64,000 nucleotides of DNA from positions 1-64,000 of IMG/VR virus record IMGVR_UViG_3300022821_000015, one strand, 5' to 3'. Of this stretch, positions 32,277-40,509 are shown one piece after another (position 1 is the first letter of the stretch; every line of letters begins with the position of its first letter). A program made the translations under genes and the position numbers. The notes beneath the pieces were generated by a model. That model ran no database searches, had not been told where the DNA came from, and saw nothing but the letters and a program-made list of their open reading frames with translations. Source of the DNA: a virus.

Positions 32277-33329
32277 TTAATCCCTCATACAAGTGTTACG
32301 AACGAATGTTGTCCAATCCTTGTCACTGGTTTCCGCAAGGATGCGGCAATCTGCGATTTTCAAAGCCATCCGAAGTGAAACCTCACGTAGTTTATCTTTA
32401 TTCTCATACATAAACTCTAAGATTTCGTTTTGTTCTTCTTCAGTCAGCGTATACTTGGCTGGATTAAACAACTTGCCCGTTGCGGCGATTTGCTTTACCC
32501 GCAAGATTTTGTCTCGCATCGTGTTCAGCGTCAGGTCAAGATAATGGCACCGTGACATAAGCGCATCAAGGTGTGGCTTGATTTTTGGTGCTTTGACTTT
32601 CTCGAAGTTGACGTTCGTAATAAACATAACCGAACCTTGAAACTTGAACTTCGATGGTGCTTCTGCTTTATCCTTGCGCCCCATACGGTCACTATTCCAA
32701 GACAACCAACGTGCATCACTTGAGTCCAGTGCGGCTTTCAAGAGGTTCAACGCTTGTACATCTTCGAGAACGGTATCACAATCATCAAATACCAGAACCG
32801 AACCTTTGTCTGAGAACTCATAAAGTTTCTCGTAAAGACCTCGTGGCGACATTGCACCCTTTACCATTTCGGCTTTATGGGTTGCACCAAGATCAGTGAA
32901 CATTTGCATCTTGGATAACTCACGCTCAACACCGTATGACTTACCAACGCCCGGTGGTCCCGACACAACCACGCCGCGGATTTTACGTGCCATCATTGCT
33001 TTGGTCATTGAATCCAGCATTTCAAAGCGGGTGCTGATTTCTTCGATGCGTTCTTCATCAGTTTTATCTAGAACGATTTTCTTGTTTGGTGTGGATGCAC
33101 CAGAAAAGGCAACAGTTGAATGATACTCGTCTTCATCAACGAACTGCACATTATCGGGGGCAGTATACAAGCGGACCTTACCGAAGCTTGCGCCCAATAC
33201 TTGTGTTGCATCAACGGTTAGGAATGTTCCTTGTGTACCGTTATTAAAATTCTTTATGACAGGGAAAACCTTGTCGCTGATAATGGTCTGGCGAACCCGA
33301 CCTGTAGATACTCTTGCGTATGCAGTCAT
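32277..33329 (-). CDS. AAA+ ATPase (350 aa)
   Basis: Walker A GPPGVGKS at ~122 (GVVVSGPPGVGKSYGVE), Walker B SVLVFDDCD, sensor 1 GSVMFITNVNF, and an Arg-rich sensor 2 region (LREVSLRMALKIADCR). A MoxR/CbbX-like single-domain AAA+ protein of a type common in large aquatic phages. The N-terminal ~90 residues are a beta-rich substrate or partner domain. It forms a one-gene early unit with its own sigma70 promoter, long leader with GGAG, and terminator. The substrate is unknown. Confidence 0.8.
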   Translation of the reverse strand: MTAYARVSTGRVRQTIISDKVFPVIKNFNNGTQGTFLTVDATQVLGASFGKVRLYTAPDNVQFVDEDEYHSTVAFSGASTPNKKIVLDKTDEERIEEISTRFEMLDSMTKAMMARKIRGVVVSGPPGVGKSYGVERELSKMQMFTDLGATHKAEMVKGAMSPRGLYEKLYEFSDKGSVLVFDDCDTVLEDVQALNLLKAALDSSDARWLSWNSDRMGRKDKAEAPSKFKFQGSVMFITNVNFEKVKAPKIKPHLDALMSRCHYLDLTLNTMRDKILRVKQIAATGKLFNPAKYTLTEEEQNEILEFMYENKDKLREVSLRMALKIADCRILAETSDKDWTTFVRNTCMRD

Positions 33330-33365
33330 TTGTAAACTCCGTGTATGTATTGACTTACTTTAAGC

Positions 33366-33394
33366 ATATTAAACGAAACGATTGGGTTTGTCAA
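33366..33394 (-). promoter_or_regulatory. sigma70 promoter of the AAA+ ATPase gene
   Basis: TTGACA (33389-33394), 17-bp spacer, TAATAT (33366-33371) on the minus strand. Confidence 0.8.
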
Positions 33395-33570
33395 CTGTTA
33401 TTTCGAAATTTGTCCAGTTCAATGCTGATTCCTTCACAAAGTGTTGCACACGTTAGCACCACCGCAAGTCCTAACATTACTCCAGTAGCCGTACCTGATG
33501 CACCCGTATCATGCATACCATAAAACATTGTCCAACTAATAATCGTGGTTATCATATATACATATATCAT
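33391..33570 (-). CDS. Small membrane protein (59 aa)
   Basis: MIYVYMITTIISWTMFYGMH and TATGVMLGLAVVLTCATLCE form two hydrophobic segments separated by a Gly/Thr turn, followed by a charged end (GISIELDKFRNNS). The start overlaps the upstream stop as ATGA. Candidate inner-membrane protein such as a holin-like or superinfection factor, but nothing specific. The stop overlaps the -35 of the next promoter. Confidence 0.55.
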   Translation of the reverse strand: MIYVYMITTIISWTMFYGMHDTGASGTATGVMLGLAVVLTCATLCEGISIELDKFRNNS

Positions 33571-33931
33571 GATACAAGTATTCCTTTTTCTTTGATTAGT
33601 TTTCGACCTTCAGCGGTCATTGCAAATTCTTCAAACTCTTTTTCAGTGAACATATCACGTTCTGTGGTCAATGCATATAATCCGTGATTGTCAGGCGAAT
33701 ATCTGCCCCGCATCAACATAGCGTTAACCATATGTTCAATGCTCTTCCATTGTGCAGTGGATCGTAGTTCATCACCAGTCAGAGTATCCCAAAAATCGTC
33801 CTTCGGGTCTGGAAGGTCAATCTTGACCAGCATATCAATACCGAACGAAATCACTTCAGTATCGTAGTCAACTTTCGGTCGCATGCTATCAAGAAATAAT
33901 CAGTGTTAGGAAGAACAGTAGGTATTTTCAT
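33567..33931 (-). pseudogene. Small early protein, probably frameshifted near its start
   Basis: The open part from ATG 33884 gives 105 residues (MRPKVDYDTEVISFGIDMLV, DDFWDTLTGDELRSTAQWKS, EFEEFAMTAEGRKLI). Just upstream, in another frame, ATG 33931 reads MKIPTVLPNTDYF. Adding one T to a T3 run would join them as DYFLDSMRPKVDYD. Either a one-base deletion (real or sequencing error) shortened the gene, or the internal ATG is the true start. It is preceded by a good sigma70 promoter. Family unknown. Confidence 0.5.
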
Positions 33932-33971
33932 TTTAATACTCGGTCAATGACGCTAGGATTGCTGTTAATGT

Positions 33972-33999
33972 ATTCTACCATACCTTCCACATTTGTCAA
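33972..33999 (-). promoter_or_regulatory. sigma70 promoter, early minus-strand unit
   Basis: TTGACA (33994-33999), 16-bp spacer, TAGAAT (33972-33977). Its -35 abuts the plus-strand late box for the 34012 gene, forming a divergent early/late control region. Confidence 0.75.
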
Positions 34000-34007
34000 G
34001 ATAAATA
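34000..34007 (+). promoter_or_regulatory. Late promoter box 4 nt before GTG (34012)
   Basis: GATAAATA-TTAT-GTG. Confidence 0.6.
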
Positions 34008-34011
34008 TTAT

Positions 34012-35004
34012 GTGTTCATAGAAAAAATAAGACAAATATTCCCCGACAGTCTAATAGTAGACGCCGCACTGAAGTATCCAATCACCGAAGATGGATGGGA
34101 AGTCGATATGCCCGAAATAGAAGATTGTCGGTTTCATTTAAAAGACTTTCGACTTATATTAATATTACAAGATATGCTTACTATAGATGACACAAGTTTA
34201 TTTCCACGTGAACTAACCCAAATACACAGTCATTATTTTAACAAGGTTGATTTAAATCAACTCATTGTGATTACTTGGCCATGTGGGTTAGCTGCCGATT
34301 GGAACCAAACAAACAGCTTTACAGTCGTGGAGTTTAGTTCGCACCAATATAACTTATGGGAAGCATATAAGCAATCTGAAGATGTATTACGTGAAGAATT
34401 CAAACACAAAGATTATGAAGATAATTTCCTTTGCATGAATAGGATTGATAAGCCTCATCGACGAGCGATATACGGTGCGATTAAAGATTGTCCCGGCAAT
34501 AGTAGCTATCAGCATATGGGAATCGAGTTAAAGTATCCCGGCTTTTCCTATACCGAATACAACAAGCATTACGATAATCTATTGAACTTACTCACGTTAA
34601 AGAAGAACTTCAATACCAGTCTATTCAGTATCATTTGTGAATCACAATACTATGAACGCTACGGTATTATTACTGAAAAAACTTTTAATGCTATGGTGGC
34701 GGGTCATCCATTTATTATGATAGGTCACCAATCCGCATTACAAGATATAAAGAGTTACGGGTTTAAAACGTTTGACAATATGTTCAATGAAGATTATGAT
34801 GCTGAAGATAATAGCAAACGTGGGGTCGATGCGCTTCACGCTAACTGGCTGATGATTGGCAAAACGATGGCAGCGAAGTCTATGTATGAACTACAGCACT
34901 ATTGCCATGATGATATTGAATATAACCGTGACTATTTCTTTAACGAGTTTGGAAACTATCTTATCAATAGTCTTCAACAGCAGTTACTCAAATCTTGGTC
35001 TTAA
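34012..35004 (+). CDS. Glycosyltransferase-like protein, exostosin/GT10-like C-terminus (330 aa)
   Basis: GTG start at 34012, no in-frame ATG upstream. Key segment at ~215-250: FSIICESQYYERYGIITEKT then FNAMVAGHPFIMIGHQ and LKSYGF-type sequence. The Sx-x-E-x-x-x-x-x-x-x-TEKxxxAxxxGxPFI pattern is that of nucleotide-sugar binding in exostosin and fucosyltransferase-like GT-B enzymes. It opens the glycan island and may glycosylate host-like surface sugars, phage DNA or virion proteins. Acceptor unknown. Confidence 0.6.
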   Translation: MFIEKIRQIFPDSLIVDAALKYPITEDGWEVDMPEIEDCRFHLKDFRLILILQDMLTIDDTSLFPRELTQIHSHYFNKVDLNQLIVITWPCGLAADWNQTNSFTVVEFSSHQYNLWEAYKQSEDVLREEFKHKDYEDNFLCMNRIDKPHRRAIYGAIKDCPGNSSYQHMGIELKYPGFSYTEYNKHYDNLLNLLTLKKNFNTSLFSIICESQYYERYGIITEKTFNAMVAGHPFIMIGHQSALQDIKSYGFKTFDNMFNEDYDAEDNSKRGVDALHANWLMIGKTMAAKSMYELQHYCHDDIEYNRDYFFNEFGNYLINSLQQQLLKSWS

Positions 35005-35420
35005 ACGGCATTGTAATCATATGGTGTGGTAAACGTAAACTTAGCTTCGGCGTTGTGGGTAATAACAAACTTCCACCAGCTCCCAGTAGCTTCATTATCA
35101 ATATCAGCCGTATGAATAACACCGCCAAAATCAATAGTTCTCCAACGCATAGCATTGCCATCGATTCGGGTTCCAAGCCATTCCACATTTCTGTCGTTAT
35201 CGGAATCGGTATACTCATCATTCATAAATGTGACTGCAAGGGTATGTGCGCCATCCGCCAAATCAAGCGTAATGGAAATAGTGGTTGGATTTAACGGATC
35301 AATCGAGGTGATATCCGTGTTCAGTGAATGCCACACATCGTCAATCATAACACATACCATTGGATTGGTTGCATCTATTTTAACGGCGGTGAAGTCAAGT
35401 TCAAAAGTGTGTTCGGTCAT
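35001..35420 (-). CDS. Calcium-dependent carbohydrate-binding-module-like protein (139 aa)
   Basis: Beta-sandwich look: TISITLDLADGAHTLAVTFM then NDEYTDSDNDRNVEWLGTRI. 'G-x-H-x-L-x-V-x-F-x-ND...D-x-DRN' is the signature of xylan-binding CBM36/60-type modules, where the Asp cluster binds calcium. It could be a fibre-tip or secreted lectin-like protein. A late box overlapping the upstream stop and SD AGAAGGA precede ATG 35420. Confidence 0.55.
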   Translation of the reverse strand: MTEHTFELDFTAVKIDATNPMVCVMIDDVWHSLNTDITSIDPLNPTTISITLDLADGAHTLAVTFMNDEYTDSDNDRNVEWLGTRIDGNAMRWRTIDFGGVIHTADIDNEATGSWWKFVITHNAEAKFTFTTPYDYNAV

Positions 35421-35435
35421 TATAATATCCTTCTT

Positions 35436-36200
35436 TTACTTATTTATCCAATACTTTTTTATTTTTTCATCAATCTCGTGGGGTTTTGGGTCGCCATGAC
35501 ACACGACAACAGCACAATCTTCTGGTAATATGAAAGGAATATCTGGCTGCAAATACGACGAACGTTCAGTTCCGTTGTTTATCTTGCCGCCTTTTTCAAG
35601 TTCCCATTTCCAAGACATTGCCCATTCACGTGGCCACCACGCCTTTTGATCTGGATTATTGTCAAAATATTGTGTTAGAAAATCTTGGTCGCCTCGGAAT
35701 CGGGTTATGATTCCTTGAATATTATTGCTCCATTCTTTCCATATACCCGTAACTTGTTCTGGACTAAACTTCATAATAGAACTGTTGCTTACCCGATAGT
35801 CACTAACATACTGGCGATTGAAGTCTTGGCAAATACTAAACTTATCTTGTTGATGATCGAAGAACTTATCGATGCTATTAATGATTACTAAATCTAGATC
35901 AAAATATAAAGTATTATCACCAAAGCCATTGGTGGGATCGAACATACACATTTTGAACCACCACGCCTTACGATGATCAAACATCTTGATACCGATATTA
36001 GACCAGTCGGGAATAGGAATAACACGACAAGGTATTTTACTTGCAATGCTGCTGTTATCAGTTATTACATTAAATCTTATTTCGTGTGTTGTATTACGAA
36101 CGACAGCGTTGTAAAGATTGATTACATAATCTTCACTGTATTTGTCGCCAACCCATACACAAACAACGTCAAGGGTCTTAATCGGGTGTTCCGCCAACAT
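35436..36200 (-). CDS. GT-A-type glycosyltransferase (254 aa)
   Basis: Start at ATG 36200 (MLAEHPIKTLDVVCVWVGDK), within the 3' end of the cupin gene. NTLYFDLDLVIINSIDKFFD supplies the DxD metal/nucleotide-sugar motif; HRKAWWFKMCMFDP and FRGDQDFLTQYFDNNPDQKA match later GT8-like acceptor-site segments. Probably transfers a hexose during phage or host glycan modification. Confidence 0.7.
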   Translation of the reverse strand: MLAEHPIKTLDVVCVWVGDKYSEDYVINLYNAVVRNTTHEIRFNVITDNSSIASKIPCRVIPIPDWSNIGIKMFDHRKAWWFKMCMFDPTNGFGDNTLYFDLDLVIINSIDKFFDHQQDKFSICQDFNRQYVSDYRVSNSSIMKFSPEQVTGIWKEWSNNIQGIITRFRGDQDFLTQYFDNNPDQKAWWPREWAMSWKWELEKGGKINNGTERSSYLQPDIPFILPEDCAVVVCHGDPKPHEIDEKIKKYWINK

Positions 36201-36528
36201 CTTTTCTTTGAATATCTGCTGATAAAGGTTCTGGGTAATATACTTCAAAACATACTACATCGGTTAGTGCCCTGAACCGATGATACTCGTTCGGCTTGCA
36301 TATAGTGATGTCGCCAGCTTTTAATAAGGTAGTATCAACTAAGTCATAATCATTCTTATGAACTTCAATCTCAAGCTCGCCTTCTACTACATAAAAAGCA
36401 TTATGTTTATACGAGTGTTTATGCAGTGAACAGAATCCACCAGCCTTAATATCAATGCGGTGAAACTCCACAAATGGCGTTTCTAACAGGAGTTCAGTCT
36501 GACCCCATACTTTTCCTTGCTTGCTCAT
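36178..36528 (-). CDS. Cupin, mannose-6-phosphate isomerase/epimerase-like (116 aa)
   Basis: A single cupin barrel: FCSLHKHSYKHNAFYVVEGE (motif 1 with HxHxxxxE-like metal ligands) and LKAGDITICKPNEYHRFRAL (motif 2). Small stand-alone cupins of this type act in sugar-nucleotide pathways or bind sugars. It lies among glycosyltransferases. The start overlaps the stop of the 45-residue portal-like gene. Confidence 0.78.
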   Translation of the reverse strand: MSKQGKVWGQTELLLETPFVEFHRIDIKAGGFCSLHKHSYKHNAFYVVEGELEIEVHKNDYDLVDTTLLKAGDITICKPNEYHRFRALTDVVCFEVYYPEPLSADIQRKDVGGTPD

Positions 36529-36662
36529 TTTTTATTCTTTTTCATTTGCTTCTTTACAAAGGATACCGATTTCTCCGGTGGCATATTACCAACATCAATA
36601 TAATAAACCTTACGTGTCGGGGCACTCTGAATACGCTTTACAATAATATCATCTTCGCTCAT
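36525..36662 (-). CDS. 45-residue microprotein resembling a gp20 portal segment
   Basis: Reads MSEDDIIVKRIQSAPTRKVY then YIDVGNMPPEKSVSFVKKQM and KKNKK. RAPxRRVFYIDVGNLPKxKAExYL is a conserved internal segment of T4-type portal protein gp20. This free frame, with ATG 36662 and a stop overlapping the next start (ATGA), encodes only that piece. Packing between genes supports expression. It may be a captured portal fragment that regulates or mimics portal assembly, or a fossil. Confidence 0.55.
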   Translation of the reverse strand: MSEDDIIVKRIQSAPTRKVYYIDVGNMPPEKSVSFVKKQMKKNKK

Positions 36663-36671
36663 TTTTATTTC

Positions 36672-36992
36672 CTATCTATATGGTTGATAATATTCATACC
36701 CGTATCCCCAACGCCAAGGAAATGGTAATCGTGGATGCCCGCCTATACGAACACCGTAATACATTAATGCGGCGATTATTGGATAACCTTGACGGGTAAC
36801 AGATGATGCCAATATTAAATCAGCACGTTTTCTTTCTTCTGCTGTGCCGCCAGCCCAATAGGATTTATCATGTTCAACACAATGTCCTTCCCATGGTGGC
36901 GGGCGTCTAAGAAACGTTTTCCAAAACCAAGACATTCCGCCAGAACATCCATCGGTCGTAAAGGGTTTAGATGGTAAGTTGCTATTATTCAT
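36672..36992 (-). CDS. Small Cys/His protein with phospholipase A2-like CxxHD motif (106 aa), predicted leaderless
   Basis: FTTDGCSGGMSWFWKTFLRR then WEGHCVEHDKSYWAGG and RADLILASSVTRQGYPIIAA. Cys-x-x-His-Asp followed by Tyr is the catalytic helix pattern of secreted phospholipases A2, and DGCSGG could be the calcium loop. The C-terminal half has a hydrophobic helix and a Pro/Trp/Tyr-rich end (PRLPFPWRWGYGYEYYQPYR). Possible membrane-active lysis or entry enzyme; tentative. TATAAATA lies 5 bases before ATG 36992. Confidence 0.45.
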   Translation of the reverse strand: MNNSNLPSKPFTTDGCSGGMSWFWKTFLRRPPPWEGHCVEHDKSYWAGGTAEERKRADLILASSVTRQGYPIIAALMYYGVRIGGHPRLPFPWRWGYGYEYYQPYR

Positions 36993-36997
36993 AGTTA

Positions 36998-37005
36998 TAT
37001 TTATA
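36998..37005 (-). promoter_or_regulatory. Late promoter box 5 nt before ATG (36992)
   Basis: Perfect minus-strand TATAAATA-TAACT-ATG. Confidence 0.75.
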
Positions 37006-37035
37006 TGTGTATATTACTAGGATATTATTTTCCTG

Positions 37036-37043
37036 TATAAATA
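37036..37043 (+). promoter_or_regulatory. Late promoter box 4 nt before ATG (37048)
   Basis: Perfect TATAAATA-CATT-ATG on the plus strand. With the minus box at 36998 it forms a divergent pair 55 bases apart. Confidence 0.78.
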
Positions 37044-37047
37044 CATT

Positions 37048-37800
37048 ATGTCCACATATTATTTTGATAGATTAGAAGAAGCAAAAGACGCAGAATACGT
37101 GGTTTTCATCGGGTATGACCCACTCGAAGACCAATGCGCCAAAATGTTAGCACATAGCATTCGTTCCAAAACCACAATGGATTTAAAAATCATTCCGATT
37201 GTGCGTGACGAACTGTTAGCGTATGGTATATTTGAACGTCCCGTTGATCCGAATGGTTCTACACAGTTTTCAATCACACGGTTCATGGTGCCAACATTAA
37301 TGGGATTTACAGGTATCGGGATTTTCTTTGATTGTGATATGCTGATTACACGTGATATTCATGAAATGTTTAACTTATATGATTCAAACTATGCAGTGCA
37401 ATGCGTCCGACACGATTACATACCGAAAGCTGATCCGAAGATGGGTGGCAAACCGCAGTCAACATATCCACGTAAAAACTGGTCAAGTGCGGTTATATAT
37501 AACTGCGCACATCCGTCCAATAGTGTGTTAACGAAAGGCAGCGTAGAACAATCAACGCCGCAGTTCCTTCATCGTTTTGAATGGTTAGAGGATTCCGAGA
37601 TTGGTGCATTGCCGATTGAGTTTAACTTTTTAGTTGAAGAATACGAGTTGGCTAAATCAATGCCATTCAATCTTCATCATACGTTGGGTCCGATGATATA
37701 CCGTGAAAAACTTTATGCGGATTACTCAGAGTATTGGAAGGCTCAATACCATCACACGTTCGGGAAGCCGTTTGATCCAGACATTGACTGCGTTGGGTAA
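37048..37800 (+). CDS. GT8-like glycosyltransferase (250 aa), predicted leaderless
   Basis: EYVVFIGYDPLEDQCAKMLA starts a GT-A fold; FTGIGIFFDCDMLITRDIHE contains the DxD (DCD) motif of GT8-type enzymes; PRKNWSSAVIYNCAHPSNSV and FNLHHTLGPM match later acceptor and metal-His segments. It transfers a sugar from a UDP-sugar. The target may be lipopolysaccharide-like surface glycan or a virion component. Confidence 0.75.
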   Translation: MSTYYFDRLEEAKDAEYVVFIGYDPLEDQCAKMLAHSIRSKTTMDLKIIPIVRDELLAYGIFERPVDPNGSTQFSITRFMVPTLMGFTGIGIFFDCDMLITRDIHEMFNLYDSNYAVQCVRHDYIPKADPKMGGKPQSTYPRKNWSSAVIYNCAHPSNSVLTKGSVEQSTPQFLHRFEWLEDSEIGALPIEFNFLVEEYELAKSMPFNLHHTLGPMIYREKLYADYSEYWKAQYHHTFGKPFDPDIDCVG

Positions 37801-37805
37801 TAATA

Positions 37806-37930
37806 TCATTGCCACGATTGTTTGTTCCAAGCTTTACGGGCGTTTTCAATATATCGTCCATAGTCTGTCGCCATGATCGGGGTGGCGGGGCTTTTAACGC
37901 ATCCCAAAACTTTTCTTTATCTTTATTCAT
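37806..37930 (-). pseudogene. FW-motif microprotein, one-base frameshift
   Basis: From ATG 37930 (overlapping the upstream stop as ATGA): MNKDKEKFWDALK, then the frame is lost at an A4 run. One extra A would continue SPATPIMATDYGRYIENARK then AWNKQSWQ, stopping at 37806, just 6 bases from the convergent plus-strand gene end. This neat fit suggests a 41-residue gene of the KDxFWxxL family hit by a homopolymer indel, natural or technical. Confidence 0.45.
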
Positions 37931-38739
37931 CGGATTCCGCACATTTCATATGCAAATCCACTATACATTTCCTTTGACGTAAACTGTGAATATGCCAACG
38001 TATTACATATATTTTTAGCTTCATCGGGATACCAGTCAACAGCTTCAATGCATGATATCCCTAAACTAGTAACTGGATTATGATTAGACGTAGTTACCAC
38101 CGGCACACCATTAATGATGGCTTCAACGCTTGCCATGCTTGCTGATGCTACTACACAATATGCGTTTTTTATATCCTCTGCAAATGGAATATCAGCGACG
38201 TGCGGACCACTAGTTCCGTTCTTACGTGGCTTATGCCGCACACGGATTGGTCTATCTGTAATCTTTTGTATAGTTTCGATAGTTGATAATATCCAATCCC
38301 GTTGGGTCATATTACCGACCAGTATATGCATATTATTAGAACTTGGGCAAAGTATTATTTCATCGCCTTTTACTCTTTTCTTAGCAATACTAATACCAAA
38401 CTTGTCAAATCGATCAGGTGGATCATTTCGGAAAATATCTCGTTGATGAACTGAGTTTTTGCAAATGCGCCAATAACATTCATCATCAGGTCTATGTGGA
38501 TTCCAGCGTCCGAAATATGGCATATCACTGAACAGCCAAGAACCATGTTTTGCATCATAAGTCTTAATCATCTGATGATTTTGACCGACCAATCCCCAAA
38601 ACATACCCATTCCGCCCTGATATTCGTAATCGTGTTCGATATGCGTGTCACCACCTTTCCAGCCCTGCATAAAGGGTGAAAAAACGTGCCAACACTTACT
38701 ATCTTCTTTGTTTCGGGGAACGTATATATTTAAATTCAT
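37927..38739 (-). CDS. GT-B-like surface-polysaccharide protein, paralogue 1 (270 aa)
   Basis: MNLNIYVPRNKEDSKCWHVF; the core has GDEIILCPSSNN, PIRVRHKPRKN, VVASASMASVEAIINGVPVV and a C-terminal YSQFTSKEMYSGFAYEM. It is the first of five diverged paralogues (with 38774, 39559, 42618 and 43510) that share the order: strand-hILCP, RPKP/RPHP loop, Ser-rich helix plus GVP, closing YxxWTxxEMxxG. The fold resembles capsule or Kdo-type GT-B transferases. It has its own sigma70 promoter 5 bases before ATG. Confidence 0.6.
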   Translation of the reverse strand: MNLNIYVPRNKEDSKCWHVFSPFMQGWKGGDTHIEHDYEYQGGMGMFWGLVGQNHQMIKTYDAKHGSWLFSDMPYFGRWNPHRPDDECYWRICKNSVHQRDIFRNDPPDRFDKFGISIAKKRVKGDEIILCPSSNNMHILVGNMTQRDWILSTIETIQKITDRPIRVRHKPRKNGTSGPHVADIPFAEDIKNAYCVVASASMASVEAIINGVPVVTTSNHNPVTSLGISCIEAVDWYPDEAKNICNTLAYSQFTSKEMYSGFAYEMCGIR

Positions 38740-38744
38740 ACGTA

Positions 38745-38773
38745 ATATTAAATCATCTTAATCATTTTGTCAA
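38745..38773 (-). promoter_or_regulatory. sigma70 promoter abutting ATG (38739)
   Basis: TTGACA (38768-38773), 17-bp spacer, TAATAT (38745-38750), then TACGT-ATG. A leaderless early transcript is predicted. Confidence 0.8.
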
Positions 38774-39562
38774 CTATAAAATGTTATGCAGAATGCCTTC
38801 GTCCATTTCACGAACACTGTATTGGTCGTATGCCACCGATTGAAGCCACGCTTGATATAGATTATCGTCGGGATATTTCAATGGTTGTGTGAAGTCTGTT
38901 TGAAATACAGGGGCGGCGGCATTTTCTGGGTCTACATAACAAGCAACGCCTTCTAATGCTGCTTCGACTGCCACACCACCAGCAAACGATGCGATGGCAA
39001 ATACATCATTATCAGCGATAGATTTTTGCAATGTATCGCCCGCAAATCTTTCATCCTTTGGTGGTTTTGGTCGCAACACGATATTCTTTGTTGGATGGGT
39101 TTCCTTTAGCTGTTGCATCGTGCGGTCGGTCCATTCAGGGGATGTGATATCATACGAAAGCATTGTTTTATCGGTAGGCGGGCATACCATAATGGTTGAG
39201 CCATCCTTTTTCCAAGGCTTTGCTTCGATGCCATTCTGTTGAAACATTTTCCATCTGTCGTCTGGTCGGTCAATGATTTTATTGTTTTGATAATGGTTTA
39301 ATGTTACCCGATGATAAAACTTACTTGCAGGACGATTAAAGTATCCCGTATCAATAAAGATAAAGTCTGTGCTTTTATTCCAACACGATCTTACGTGGTG
39401 ACAAATCTTACGTGAACGTGACCTAAAAACATAATAATCATTTATACCGATTGTTGGCATAGGGTCTTCAAATGTCAAATCTATTTTTGTGCTTCTTCGA
39501 AACATAGCTTCGTAAATAGCTGTCGTATTTTTGTTATCATTATTCAGGCAATAAAATGTCAT
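38774..39562 (-). CDS. GT-B-like surface-polysaccharide protein, paralogue 2 (262 aa)
   Basis: WKKDGSTIMVCPPTDKTMLS, NIVLRPKPPKDERFAGD, DVFAIASFAGGVAVEAALEG, and C-terminal YDQYSVREMDEGILHNI. These align in order with the other paralogues of the island. Substrate unknown. The start overlaps the previous stop (ATGA), and it ends just inside the promoter region of paralogue 1. Confidence 0.6.
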   Translation of the reverse strand: MTFYCLNNDNKNTTAIYEAMFRRSTKIDLTFEDPMPTIGINDYYVFRSRSRKICHHVRSCWNKSTDFIFIDTGYFNRPASKFYHRVTLNHYQNNKIIDRPDDRWKMFQQNGIEAKPWKKDGSTIMVCPPTDKTMLSYDITSPEWTDRTMQQLKETHPTKNIVLRPKPPKDERFAGDTLQKSIADNDVFAIASFAGGVAVEAALEGVACYVDPENAAAPVFQTDFTQPLKYPDDNLYQAWLQSVAYDQYSVREMDEGILHNIL

Positions 39563-40509
39563 GCGTTATATTCCTTAAATCTATTCCATAGTTCACCAGT
39601 TGCCAGTTCGTTGGCTGACCACATCGTATGCGACAAGTCGTGTATCCACTGATTACGGTCAAAGATTTCATAGTTTGATACTGCGTTGTTTACATTATTA
39701 TGGCACACGGGATAAGCGTGTGACAAGCTATCCATTGCTATCGTCGGGATTCCATATAACGCACTTTCTACTGCTACGGTAGAGTTGAATGTTACCGTAA
39801 GACATACATCATCAAACGTTTCATATAACGGCGTTTCTTTTGGGATTAACGTTATTTTTTTAGTATCACAAAACTTACTAATCTCATCATATTCAGCACG
39901 TTTGGTATTGGGGTGCGGTTTTATTTGAACTTGTTTGCCTAGTTTTTGAAACAACGTTACGGGTCTTTCAAAAATGTCGGTCATTTTTACCATATTCATC
40001 GAGAAGCCTTCGAACGGTTGTGCCAAAATAAGAACACGATTGCCACTACGACGATCCATATTATATGGAATATTGAACTCTTTCTGTAGCATATTCCAGC
40101 GGTCAGGTGTGCTATTTTCATTTAAGAACACGCCGTTACGCAGCGGACTATTCATTCCAAATCTAAAATACTTGAAGTTGCGTAGGCTTTTAAAAAATCC
40201 ACCATCCCAACAAAAAACCTTACCGCCGCGTGCTTCTACTTTAGTGATGATACTGTGCTTCCAGTTTTGTAACCAATGCTTGGGATTATTATCTTCTCGT
40301 CTACCGTATCCAAATATAACTACATTATTTTCTTGTGGAATAATAAACTTATCGTCGTATATAACGGGGGTATCGCCCGCTGCTTTAATCCCATCTTCAA
40401 TACCTTGAAATACTTCTTCGATAATATTTCCTGCGTGAACTTTCCATATTCCTTGATGTTTGGAATCTTTCGGTTTACCCGTTCGTCGCATTATGGCTAC
40501 CTTTGCCAT
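39559..40509 (-). CDS. GT-B-like surface-polysaccharide protein, paralogue 3 (316 aa)
   Basis: The longest paralogue, with an extra N-terminal 50 residues. RSGNRVLILAQPFEGFSMNM, VQIKPHPNTKRAEYDEISKF, CLTVTFNSTVAVESALYGIP and MWSANELATGELWNRFKEYN mark the shared core. KPHP with S-x-x-x-x-E-x-x-x-x-GIP is the typical nucleotide-sugar site of capsule-type GT-B enzymes. The start overlaps the FkbM stop (TAATG). Confidence 0.65.
   Translation of the reverse strand: MAKVAIMRRTGKPKDSKHQGIWKVHAGNIIEEVFQGIEDGIKAAGDTPVIYDDKFIIPQENNVVIFGYGRREDNNPKHWLQNWKHSIITKVEARGGKVFCWDGGFFKSLRNFKYFRFGMNSPLRNGVFLNENSTPDRWNMLQKEFNIPYNMDRRSGNRVLILAQPFEGFSMNMVKMTDIFERPVTLFQKLGKQVQIKPHPNTKRAEYDEISKFCDTKKITLIPKETPLYETFDDVCLTVTFNSTVAVESALYGIPTIAMDSLSHAYPVCHNNVNNAVSNYEIFDRNQWIHDLSHTMWSANELATGELWNRFKEYNA

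Noticed and set aside
33928-33981. 17-codon leader-peptide-like frame (MVEYINSNPSVIDRVLK)
   Set aside because: Its ATG overlaps the -10 box, so it lies upstream of the expected transcription start.
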